Assembly (NCBI GenBank): GCA_015065685.1
Contig: SVPU01000002.1
Coordinates: 62,001 to 126,000, forward strand
Direction of reading: 5' to 3'
DNA: 64,000 nt
From: Oscillospiraceae bacterium
Lineage (GTDB): Bacteria > Bacillota > Clostridia > Oscillospirales > Acutalibacteraceae
The stretch's first letter is position 1. Each line of letters opens with the position of its first letter. The translations under genes were made by a program, and so were the position numbers. Below the pieces are notes generated by a model, which saw nothing but the letters and a program-made list of their open reading frames with translations, was not told the DNA's origin and made no database searches. Of the stretch, positions 20,287 to 28,849 are shown in pieces.

Positions 20287-21864
20287 TTACTCTTCCTCTT
20301 GTTCATCATCCTCTAAACCGATTAAATCATCAGTTTCTTCAGATTCGTCATAGTCTTCGTCCAAATCTTCAGTTTCAGAAGCAAATGAGAAATTGTTTAA
20401 TGAAACACTTTCAAACGGTTCGCTATCAAAATCAAAGGTTTCGATTTCATCTTCAATATTGTTGTCGCGTTTAAAAAGTTTCATAACCACTAAAACAATT
20501 AATACAATAGCAGCCACGAGTAATAAAGTAACGCTGATAACAATAACTTTTGCATTAACTGTTAATGAACTGAATCTATCAAAGAAACCGATTTCTTCAT
20601 CATCAATCGGCGCATCGGTTTGTTTGAAAGCCTTGAGTTCGGGGAAACGTTGCAAAACATTCTCGGCACTATCATATCTATAGAAAGAGTATTTACCATC
20701 ATTATAGCAATAAATATAATAGAAATCCGAAAGCGCAGAATCGGAATCAGAATAGCAACAAACATCGAATCCATTGATTCTTGTGTTAGAACGGTAATAA
20801 TTCTCAGGTACTGCTAATTCACTAGGTAAATCGGCCAAAATATAAGTAAACTCACCCTGAGTAATATAGGCTAATTTAGTAAATGTTTCGGTTTCTTCAT
20901 CATAAGTAAAAGGAACAAATTCTTCACTACCATCGGCCTTTAGGTAGAAAATCTCATAATTTTCCGCTTCATCAACCGCAACAGTAACAGTAGTCCCTTT
21001 GAACTCTTTTTCTTTAACTGTGAAACCTTTAAACAACTGAATTGTTGAAATATCGGATATTATGGTGTAAGGCGCACCTTCAACAGTGGCAGCAAACGGG
21101 TCTTCCGATACGGTTGGCTCGTCGCTCGAAGTGGGTTCATCTGCGGTTTCGCTACGTGTAATATTAATCGTATAAGTCTTTTGAGTACCGTCAGGTGCAG
21201 TTACAACAACAGTGCGCGTGTTAAGACCGATTTGAAGCTTGGGGGTACCTGTAACCTCAACCTTTGCATTTGCATCAGCCGCTCTTGCAGATACTCGGCA
21301 CTCGGTAACAGAATTAGCAACTGCAACATCATAGGTTGTGCGGTCGGGCGAAAAACTAGGAGTTAATTTAATATTAATTAAAGAAAGTGCTCTTAGATTG
21401 GCATTGGAAGAAAGAGTTGCGTCAACCACAGATAAAGATGCTGATGCGCCTGCAATCGTAACATCTTTTAAATTTGGTGGAACTCCGTCCGACATGCCAC
21501 CACTTACTTTGATATTAGAAGAACCAGCTTTAAGAGCTTTGAATACCAGTTTATGACTAGATAAAGTAACAGGTTCGGCAACACTATGAGTAACATAAAT
21601 TTTAGCAACGCCAGCGCCGCCCCCAGTACCGCCACTAACATATTCTAAAACCTCAGGATTATAGGTAACCTCTAAGGTAACAACCGATATTGCCTCACCT
21701 TTTACCGAAACAGTTACATTAATTTCATCGCCCGGATTATAAGTTTTATTTTCAAAATTTATATAGGTTTCACCTTGAGCGAAACAATTTATTGGTAGTA
21801 TAGAAAGTGATAATACAAAAATAAAAACCAGCGATAAGACGATACTTAAAATTTTTCTTTTCAT
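20287..21864 (-). CDS. Membrane-anchored cohesin-like protein: signal peptide - cohesin-like domain - cadherin-like beta-sandwich - unknown region - TM - acidic cytoplasmic tail
   Basis: ETYINFENKTYNPGDEINVTVSVKGEAISVVTLEVTYNPEVLEYVSGG... (cohesin-like); LSSNANLRALSLINIKLTPSFSPDRTTYDVAVANSVTECRVSA...PDGTQKTYTINITR (cadherin-like beta sandwich); TM VIVISVTLLLVAAIVLIVLVVMKLFKR; tail DEDYDESEETDDLIGLEDDEQEEE. Confidence 0.8.
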   Translation of the reverse strand: MKRKILSIVLSLVFIFVLSLSILPINCFAQGETYINFENKTYNPGDEINVTVSVKGEAISVVTLEVTYNPEVLEYVSGGTGGGAGVAKIYVTHSVAEPVTLSSHKLVFKALKAGSSNIKVSGGMSDGVPPNLKDVTIAGASASLSVVDATLSSNANLRALSLINIKLTPSFSPDRTTYDVAVANSVTECRVSARAADANAKVEVTGTPKLQIGLNTRTVVVTAPDGTQKTYTINITRSETADEPTSSDEPTVSEDPFAATVEGAPYTIISDISTIQLFKGFTVKEKEFKGTTVTVAVDEAENYEIFYLKADGSEEFVPFTYDEETETFTKLAYITQGEFTYILADLPSELAVPENYYRSNTRINGFDVCCYSDSDSALSDFYYIYCYNDGKYSFYRYDSAENVLQRFPELKAFKQTDAPIDDEEIGFFDRFSSLTVNAKVIVISVTLLLVAAIVLIVLVVMKLFKRDNNIEDEIETFDFDSEPFESVSLNNFSFASETEDLDEDYDESEETDDLIGLEDDEQEEE

Positions 21865-21906
21865 AACAAAACCTCATTTATAAGAAATAATGTAATATTT
21901 AATATA

Positions 21907-23709
21907 TTATAAAGGATATTTAATCGGGTCATATAAATACCAAACCAATAAACCAATATCAGCTGCGGTAATTTTTCCATCGTTATTAACATCAGCATTT
22001 CTTTTACCAGAAGAAGATAAACCATATTTATTAGAATCATATAAATGCCAAATAATTAAACCAATATCAGATGCAGTAATATTACCGTCGTTATTCGTAT
22101 CACCCTTGTTGTATGTTGGTTGAGGTGGCGCAGGCGGCTCAACGGGAGGTGAAACCGTTGTAACTGTGAGCTTGCAAGCGGTATCTGCAAAAACATTTAT
22201 AAAATAATTTGTAACATAACCTGTCTCGGCAGAAACCTTCAGTGAAATCAGATTATATCCTGCATTAATGTTGAAATAAGGCTGTCCCGCATAAGAAGCA
22301 TTCACAACCGGTTTAACATAAATGCTTGCATCACCGTTTAGATACAAATCGTAACTGTAATTATACATTGAGAAAGACGGTGTGAGGCCTATAGCAGAAA
22401 TGTTCTCAAAATAATAATTATTTTTATAGGAATTTTTTATTGGTTGATTTGAAACAACATCAGGCATTGATGAAAAAACAGGAATTTTAAAGTTCAACAC
22501 AAAATCGGTTGCATCCTGATAGGTTTTAGCAAGTGATACACCTTTCGAGCGCGCATCATGAACTGCCTGTGCATATTGATGCCACAAACGGTCGGGATTA
22601 TGGACATTGAAATCTTGATAATAATAAGTATCCTGTCCCGATGAGATATAGTTGTTCGAAAGGAATTTCGCACCACCGATAATAGCAGCCGAGCGTGTGT
22701 TCCAATTTTCTTGCTTAGCACGTTTTAAACCGTTAAGCAAAACTGCTGAAGCATCTCCACCAGAGGCACCGATATTAAAGAAATTATAATATCCGTAATA
22801 TTCATTGTTAGCACCGGTATACACGCCGGAAACCATATTACTAACACTCGTTCCAATTTCTTGGCGGATTTTTGAAGCTAATATATAAGGGCTAACACCC
22901 GAGCTTTGTGCAGCAGCCATAATAACCTTTGCATAAGAGCCTCCGTAAGCCGTGTCGTTAGGGTCGTTATAACCGTTTTCCATAAAGGTGCCTTTAATAA
23001 TTTTTAAAACACCCGCTTCATTTTGAACGGCAGGGTTATACCCTTGTTGCAAGAACATATAAATTTCGCTCGAATTAAGGAAGTTGCGCGGGTCCATATA
23101 ATAAGCAATGAGTTCTCTTGAAGCAGCTGCCCAATTACCGTTAGTTACAACCCACTCATTCTTAGACCAATCAAAAGCACCGGGTCCCATAGAAAGCCAA
23201 GAAATCGCATCTGAAGAGAAGCTTGTTTGTTTTCGCATATTAATCGACTGCAGTGCAACCGCCTCATCAAATGTCATAGCAACGGGATCGGGAATAAAAT
23301 CCCAATTAGGATACGCTGCATGAAGTGAACGCAATGCATTGTGATAGCTTGCAGGAAAGGCTTGTAATTTGGTTTCAAAATCACCGTCGGGGTTATATGT
23401 TACAATTCTAATATATGACGGATCGTAAAATATATATCCCGTTACTTGCTGTGTTCCGTTATGGTATGTAATCTGATACCAGATGCTATCACCCGTTTGA
23501 ACAGAGGAAAGAACGGTAGCGCTGGTATAGGAAAGCTTCTCAATTACAGGAAATGTTGTTGCAGGGCCTGTTCTAACATTAACATTATCGCCCTCGATAT
23601 ATGCAGTGGTTACTGTTGCAGCAGATGTGAAATTGCAGCTATAAAGTGCCGAAGTGAGAAGCAACACAACCGCTAAAAAAACCGATAATGATTTTTTAAA
23701 ACTTTTCAT
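21907..23709 (-). CDS. Secreted SH3b - glucosaminidase (GH73-like) - beta-sandwich - Pro linker - type I-like dockerin protein
   Basis: SH3b: AYIEGDNVNVRTGPATTFPVIEKL; glucosaminidase: PSYIRIV...AYYMDPRNFLNSSEIYMFLQQGYNP...SKIRQEIGTSVSN...YYNFFNIGASGG; dockerin: GDTNNDGNITASDIGLIIWHLYD...ADVNNDGKITAADIGLLVWYLYDPIKYPL. Confidence 0.9.
   Translation of the reverse strand: MKSFKKSLSVFLAVVLLLTSALYSCNFTSAATVTTAYIEGDNVNVRTGPATTFPVIEKLSYTSATVLSSVQTGDSIWYQITYHNGTQQVTGYIFYDPSYIRIVTYNPDGDFETKLQAFPASYHNALRSLHAAYPNWDFIPDPVAMTFDEAVALQSINMRKQTSFSSDAISWLSMGPGAFDWSKNEWVVTNGNWAAASRELIAYYMDPRNFLNSSEIYMFLQQGYNPAVQNEAGVLKIIKGTFMENGYNDPNDTAYGGSYAKVIMAAAQSSGVSPYILASKIRQEIGTSVSNMVSGVYTGANNEYYGYYNFFNIGASGGDASAVLLNGLKRAKQENWNTRSAAIIGGAKFLSNNYISSGQDTYYYQDFNVHNPDRLWHQYAQAVHDARSKGVSLAKTYQDATDFVLNFKIPVFSSMPDVVSNQPIKNSYKNNYYFENISAIGLTPSFSMYNYSYDLYLNGDASIYVKPVVNASYAGQPYFNINAGYNLISLKVSAETGYVTNYFINVFADTACKLTVTTVSPPVEPPAPPQPTYNKGDTNNDGNITASDIGLIIWHLYDSNKYGLSSSGKRNADVNNDGKITAADIGLLVWYLYDPIKYPL
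21910..22113 (-). other. Dockerin module (two F-hand Ca2+-binding repeats)
   Basis: Repeats DTNNDGNITASDIGLIIWHL and DVNNDGKITAADIGLLVWYL both have the D-x-N-x-D-G-x-I-x-x-x-D loop; preceded by PPVEPPAPPQP linker. Confidence 0.93.
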
Positions 23710-23857
23710 TAAAATACCTCACAAATAAATTTATGAAACATACAAATTTATTATATCTTTTTTCGGCAAATGTGTCAACCGAATTCGACAAAAAAATATT
23801 ACTAAAATTCCCAATAATTACAAAAACGACCTTACTTTTCGTAAAGCCGTTTAAATA

Positions 23858-24643
23858 CTATAATCCTTTTGCAATGCTGACAATATCACCAACACCGTCT
23901 AAAACAATTGATGGACGGTAACCATAGGTTTTAAGCGTTTCTCTTGTGGAAACGCCCGAAAGCACGAGCACAGTTGACATACCGCTTTCAAGACCCGAAA
24001 TAATATCAGTGTCCATTCGGTCTCCAACCATAACCGCCTCTGCAGAGTGGCAATGCAAAAGCTTGAGACCTGTTCGCATCATTAACGGGTTTGGTTTGCC
24101 GCAGAAATATGCCTTTTTACCCGTAGCAATCTCAATAGGTGCTACCAAGGCGCCACAAGCGGGCATAATGCCGTTTTCAACCGGTCCCGAAACATCGGAA
24201 TTCGCACCAATCAGCTTAGCACCACCCAAAACAAGATTGGTGGCCTTAGTCAAAGAATCCAAAGAATAAGATTTACCCTCGCCAACCACAACATAATCGG
24301 GATTAACATCATTCATTGTGATTCCCGCATCATATAAAGCGTTAAAAAGACCCGCTTCTCCGATTGCATAAACAGAGCAACCAGGTGCTTGCTCCTTTAA
24401 AAATGAAGCCGTTGCCAAGGCGCTTGTATAAAAACGCTCCTCGGGAACTTCAAGGCCCATTCTCGCAAGCTTCTGCTGCAGCTCGCGAGGAGTGTAACCG
24501 CTGTTGTTTGTCAAAAATAGATATTCCTTTTTCTCTTCTTGCAACCAGTTTATAAATTCAACAACACCCGGTAAAATCTTATTTCCGTGATATATAACAC
24601 CGTCCATATCACAAATAAAACCTTTTTTTGCATTAAAATCCAT
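23858..24643 (-). CDS. HAD-IIA family hydrolase (NagD-like sugar phosphatase)
   Basis: GFICDMDGVIYHGNKILPG, FLTNNSGYTPRE, CGKPNPLMMRTGL, MVGDRMDTDIISGLESGMSTVLVLSGV. Confidence 0.9.
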   Translation of the reverse strand: MDFNAKKGFICDMDGVIYHGNKILPGVVEFINWLQEEKKEYLFLTNNSGYTPRELQQKLARMGLEVPEERFYTSALATASFLKEQAPGCSVYAIGEAGLFNALYDAGITMNDVNPDYVVVGEGKSYSLDSLTKATNLVLGGAKLIGANSDVSGPVENGIMPACGALVAPIEIATGKKAYFCGKPNPLMMRTGLKLLHCHSAEAVMVGDRMDTDIISGLESGMSTVLVLSGVSTRETLKTYGYRPSIVLDGVGDIVSIAKGL

Positions 24644-24652
24644 AGTATACCT

Positions 24653-25843
24653 CTATTTTATAATTCGAGCTTCTAAATAGAAGCGTTTATCATCTGCACA
24701 ACCCATAGAAAATGTTTTTCTCGGTAGTGAGCCATCCTGTGAAACAGCTTTAAATAAATCAGATTTACCCATGCCCTCAAAAATAAAGCCCAAAGTATTT
24801 TCATTTTTGCAAAGCTGTCGCACAGAATCTGTTCCGTGTATATAGTCGATAGTTATACCCTTTTCTCTGATATAGCCATCAAGAAAGGTTTGAAGTGTGG
24901 CAACACACAAGGTGCCCTTTCCTTTAACTGAAATTTCTTTCTCGATTTCACCATAAACACAGGTAAATTTCTGCGCATCTTCTCCAAAATATTCGCCGCC
25001 GCACCAAGCAACAAAGTCTGCCATAACACTTTTGGCATCAGCGCCGAAAAGCACGCGGTAAATCGGCTCAAATTCGAGCGAGTTATCATGAATATTAACA
25101 ACCTCAACCAAGGCGTAGCGACTTCCCTTGCCCATTTTATAGCATTCCTTAGCAGTCGCAAGCGAATGGTTACCGTCGCCCACAGCGTAAACCAAGCCAT
25201 CGGCACTATTTTTAGATAATTCCAATAATGCATTCTGCACATTAGTTATGTAATCCGAAGGCAAAGAATATCCAATAATCGAGCCCGCATTTTGCATCAG
25301 GGTAAAATCATAAACCTTTTCAAGCGCCCCAGTCGCCTCAACGCAACCGAAAACTGTATTTTGCGGGTCATCAATCAGCATCATAATATGAGGAATTTCA
25401 AGCACAGCATCCTTTCTGATTTCAACACGCGGCGGAATTCGTTCTAGCACGGTCTCTTCTGTTGCTCTTGTTGCGGTTTTAGCTCCTTTTTTATAAGAAT
25501 AATCCTCTAAATCAATGAGTCCAACAAGACCCTTACGAACCTTGCCGTTTTTCAAAGTTCTTTGAGTATAAATGATAGAGTTTTCAATCGTTTTAAAAAC
25601 ATTGTCAGACAAATAATCATTCATTGTCTGATTAATTTTTTTAATTTTTTCAGAATCATCATCACTAAGATACGCCTCAGGCAAAATAATATTTAAAGCC
25701 GATGGCGCACAACCCACCGTTTCCTTAACTTTCTCCCAATACTCAGGTTCTGAAGTATATTGGTCGCAAGCAATAACCGACCACAAATGTGCATCCTTTT
25801 TCGGCAATAAAATGTTGGCCGGTAAGAGAAATTGTTTTTCCAT
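24653..25843 (-). CDS. DUF1015 family protein
   Basis: 396 aa; SVIACDQYTSEPEYWEKV, VGDGNHSLATAKECY; DUF1015-like. Confidence 0.8.
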   Translation of the reverse strand: MEKQFLLPANILLPKKDAHLWSVIACDQYTSEPEYWEKVKETVGCAPSALNIILPEAYLSDDDSEKIKKINQTMNDYLSDNVFKTIENSIIYTQRTLKNGKVRKGLVGLIDLEDYSYKKGAKTATRATEETVLERIPPRVEIRKDAVLEIPHIMMLIDDPQNTVFGCVEATGALEKVYDFTLMQNAGSIIGYSLPSDYITNVQNALLELSKNSADGLVYAVGDGNHSLATAKECYKMGKGSRYALVEVVNIHDNSLEFEPIYRVLFGADAKSVMADFVAWCGGEYFGEDAQKFTCVYGEIEKEISVKGKGTLCVATLQTFLDGYIREKGITIDYIHGTDSVRQLCKNENTLGFIFEGMGKSDLFKAVSQDGSLPRKTFSMGCADDKRFYLEARIIK

Positions 25844-25859
25844 AAAAAGCTCCTTAAAC

Positions 25860-26603
25860 CTATTTGTAGCACGAAAACTCGATTGCTGTAATTAAATCGT
25901 CAACCGGATTAATATAAACCGTGATGCCGTTTCTACGGTCTTTTTTAGTAACAAAATAATCAAGATAATATGATGTATCAGAAACCTTATAGAAATGTGA
26001 TGGGGTTCCCAATGTATCAACAATATCTGTTATTGCCATTGTGTTTGTAATACCATTAACAGAAAAACTGTTATATGCAGCATTGTTTAAATAAAAATCG
26101 TTCATAATTTTGAACTTAACTATATTACAATCTTTAATTTTTCTTGAAGAGCGCGATGAATTAAAGAATTGTGCATAAATTTTCGCACCATTTTCATTAA
26201 TGAAAACCACATCAACAGTCTCATAAGTGAAAATGAGTGAATTTCCATCATAAGCATTTCCCTCTGCGATTTGCCAACCAATCTCTTCAAGCTTGCTCAT
26301 TCTCATTGGAACAGTAAATTCATCGCCAGCAAAGGTAGCATCAATCTCGAATTTCTTGCCGAGATAAATATTCGCATAATTTTCTTCATCAAAAAGGCTG
26401 ATATCAAAATAATTAGACATTACTCTATCGAGAGACATAATTGTAGTGTCAACATTTTCATCAGCGATATTTTCGGCTTCCTTATCAGTAACCTCCTCCA
26501 CCGAGGAAACACCGTAGTCATCATCAACAGGACTACACGCCGCAGCAGAAAAAATCAAAAGAACCGAAATAATAAGACAAAATATTTTAGTGGTTTTTTT
26601 CAT
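25860..26603 (-). CDS. Putative lipoprotein of unknown function
   Basis: Lipobox signal peptide MKKTTKIFCLIISVLLIFSAAACSPVDD. Confidence 0.65.
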   Translation of the reverse strand: MKKTTKIFCLIISVLLIFSAAACSPVDDDYGVSSVEEVTDKEAENIADENVDTTIMSLDRVMSNYFDISLFDEENYANIYLGKKFEIDATFAGDEFTVPMRMSKLEEIGWQIAEGNAYDGNSLIFTYETVDVVFINENGAKIYAQFFNSSRSSRKIKDCNIVKFKIMNDFYLNNAAYNSFSVNGITNTMAITDIVDTLGTPSHFYKVSDTSYYLDYFVTKKDRRNGITVYINPVDDLITAIEFSCYK

Positions 26604-26640
26604 CGAATCACTCCATACTAAAAATTATTTTTAATTAAAT

Positions 26641-27576
26641 TCAAGAGGTATATGTGTTTAAAAAGTCGCCCACGGTTTGCTTAACATTTTCAGTATCAAC
26701 CAAAAAGCTTAAACCGTGCGATGCGCCTTCAACAGTTAAGATTTTACATTTATCACAAGCGTTTTCATAAGCTTTTTGGGACATTTCGCACGGCACAAAA
26801 TTATCACATTTACCGTGGATAAATAGTATCGGCATAGTGCATTTCTTAACAACCTCAACCGTGTTGTCCTTATAAAGCGAAAATTTACCGAATAACAAAC
26901 AAAAAACATTTAAAAACGGAATGAAAAAGTTGGCATTAATCTTGAAACTGTCCTTCGCAACCTTTTTAATAATATCCACAGGTGAAGTAAATCCACAATC
27001 GGCAATAACGCATTTAACCTGGCTCGGCAATCCTCTCTTGCAAGCTAAAACAACCGTTGTGGCTCCCATTGAAAGACCGCTGAATGCAATTTCCTCGGCA
27101 CCAAATTTACTAACCATCAGATTTGCCCAAGAAACCGCATCGTAGCTTTCTTTAACACCAAAGGTAATAAGTTTACCTTCGCTTCTGCCGTGGCTTCTCT
27201 GATCAATCAGCAAAACATTGAAGCCAAAATTTAAATACATACTAACCGCACACGAAAAATCTCTTGCGGCGGAAGAACGGTATCCGTGAACAAGAATTAT
27301 AGTCTTTTTCGAATTATTGTCATAATATCTCGCGGCTAATTTCAGTCCATCAAAGCTTGTTGTATAAATCCATTTATGCGGTTTTGAATTAACAACATCA
27401 ATGCCGTTTTGTATTGTTTCTTTAAATTCCTCGAGTGGTTTATTAACAGGCGAATCCATATCATCAACATCGCCCATATTTTGTTTTATAAAAGCAAGTG
27501 CAAAGAAATAAAACAGAACACCTAAGAAAACAAGCAAAATTATTAAAATTAGAAAAAACCAAAACAAATTAATCAC
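26641..27576 (-). CDS. Alpha/beta hydrolase with N-terminal TM anchor
   Basis: TIILVHGYRSS, GLSMGATTVVLA, DQRSHGRSEG, ILFIHGKCDNFVP. Confidence 0.88.
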   Translation of the reverse strand: MINLFWFFLILIILLVFLGVLFYFFALAFIKQNMGDVDDMDSPVNKPLEEFKETIQNGIDVVNSKPHKWIYTTSFDGLKLAARYYDNNSKKTIILVHGYRSSAARDFSCAVSMYLNFGFNVLLIDQRSHGRSEGKLITFGVKESYDAVSWANLMVSKFGAEEIAFSGLSMGATTVVLACKRGLPSQVKCVIADCGFTSPVDIIKKVAKDSFKINANFFIPFLNVFCLLFGKFSLYKDNTVEVVKKCTMPILFIHGKCDNFVPCEMSQKAYENACDKCKILTVEGASHGLSFLVDTENVKQTVGDFLNTYTS

Positions 27577-27622
27577 CTTTATTTGTATTGCCTTTTAACA
27601 GAAAAAAATACAGTAGCATGCA

Positions 27623-28846
27623 TTAATTTTCAACAACAAATTTGTTATAAACCTTTTTGCCCTTTTTAACTATAACTTCGCCAAAGTCGGCAATATCGAA
27701 GCTCATAGCAGGGTCGGTGATTTTTTGGTTATCAACCGAAACACCGCCTTGTTGGATAAGTCTTCTTCCCTCGCCCTTTGAGGCAATAAGGCCGGCTTTT
27801 ACCATCATATCCAAAATACCGATTTTGCCATCGATGAAATCAGCTGCCGAAAGTGTGGTAGTGGGCATATTTTCATCATTACCGGCACCGCCGAACACTG
27901 CTCTTGCAGTTGCCTGTGCTTTTTCTGCCTCTTCTTCTCCGTGAACAAGTTTGGTAAGCTCATATGCCAAAATTTCTTTTGCAGTGTTTAATTGGCTGCC
28001 TTCCCAAGCATCCATCTTATCAATTTCTTCGAGCGGCAAGAAGGTAAGCATTCTGATGCATTTAAGAACATCCTTATCACCAACATTGCGCCAATATTGA
28101 TAGAACTCATAGGGAGAAGTCTTTTCGGGGTCAAGCCATACAGCACCGCCAACGGTTTTACCCATCTTCTTACCCTCGGAATTGAGCAACAAGGTAATTG
28201 TCATAGCATATGCATCCTTACCAAGCTTTTTGCGGATAAGCTCAGTACCGCCGAGCATATTACTCCATTGGTCATCGCCGCCGAACTGCATATTACAGCC
28301 ATATTCCTTGAAAAGATGATAGAAGTCATAGCTTTGCATAATCATATAGTTAAACTCAAGGAATGAGAGACCCTTTTCCATTCTCTGCTTATAACATTCT
28401 GCGCGAAGCATATTGTTAACCGAGAAGCACGCTCCAACCTCACGCAAAAGGTCAATATAGTTTAACTTTAAAAGCCAATCAGCGTTATTAACCATTTGTG
28501 CCTTGCCTTCGCCAAATTCAATGAATTTGCTCATCTGCTTTTTAAAGCAATCGCAATTGTGCTGAATTTGTTCGGCAGTCATCATAGAACGCATATCAGT
28601 TCTGCCCGAAGGGTCGCCTATATGACCAGTACCGCCACCTATTAGCGCAATAGGCTTGTTGCCTGCCATCTGCAAGCGTTTCATAAGGCAAAGTGCCATA
28701 AAGTGTCCAACATGCAAGCTGTCTGCAGTGGGGTCAAAACCAATATAAAAGGTTGCTTTACCCTCGTTAATAAGCTCTTTAATTTCATCCTCATCAGTAA
28801 CCTGAGCGATAAGTCCTCTCGCTACTAATTCATCATAAATCTTCAT
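27623..28846 (-). CDS. tyrS: Tyrosyl-tRNA synthetase
   Basis: FYIGFDPTADSLHVGHFMAL, QFGGDDQWSNMLGG, KMGKTVGGAVWLDP (KMSKS-like), C-terminal S4 domain. Confidence 0.95.
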   Translation of the reverse strand: MKIYDELVARGLIAQVTDEDEIKELINEGKATFYIGFDPTADSLHVGHFMALCLMKRLQMAGNKPIALIGGGTGHIGDPSGRTDMRSMMTAEQIQHNCDCFKKQMSKFIEFGEGKAQMVNNADWLLKLNYIDLLREVGACFSVNNMLRAECYKQRMEKGLSFLEFNYMIMQSYDFYHLFKEYGCNMQFGGDDQWSNMLGGTELIRKKLGKDAYAMTITLLLNSEGKKMGKTVGGAVWLDPEKTSPYEFYQYWRNVGDKDVLKCIRMLTFLPLEEIDKMDAWEGSQLNTAKEILAYELTKLVHGEEEAEKAQATARAVFGGAGNDENMPTTTLSAADFIDGKIGILDMMVKAGLIASKGEGRRLIQQGGVSVDNQKITDPAMSFDIADFGEVIVKKGKKVYNKFVVEN

Positions 28847-28849
28847 AAT

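Noticed and set aside
21910-22113. Internal DNA repeat in the glucosaminidase gene as a CRISPR or satellite
   Set aside because: It is the coding duplication of the two dockerin Ca2+-binding repeats.
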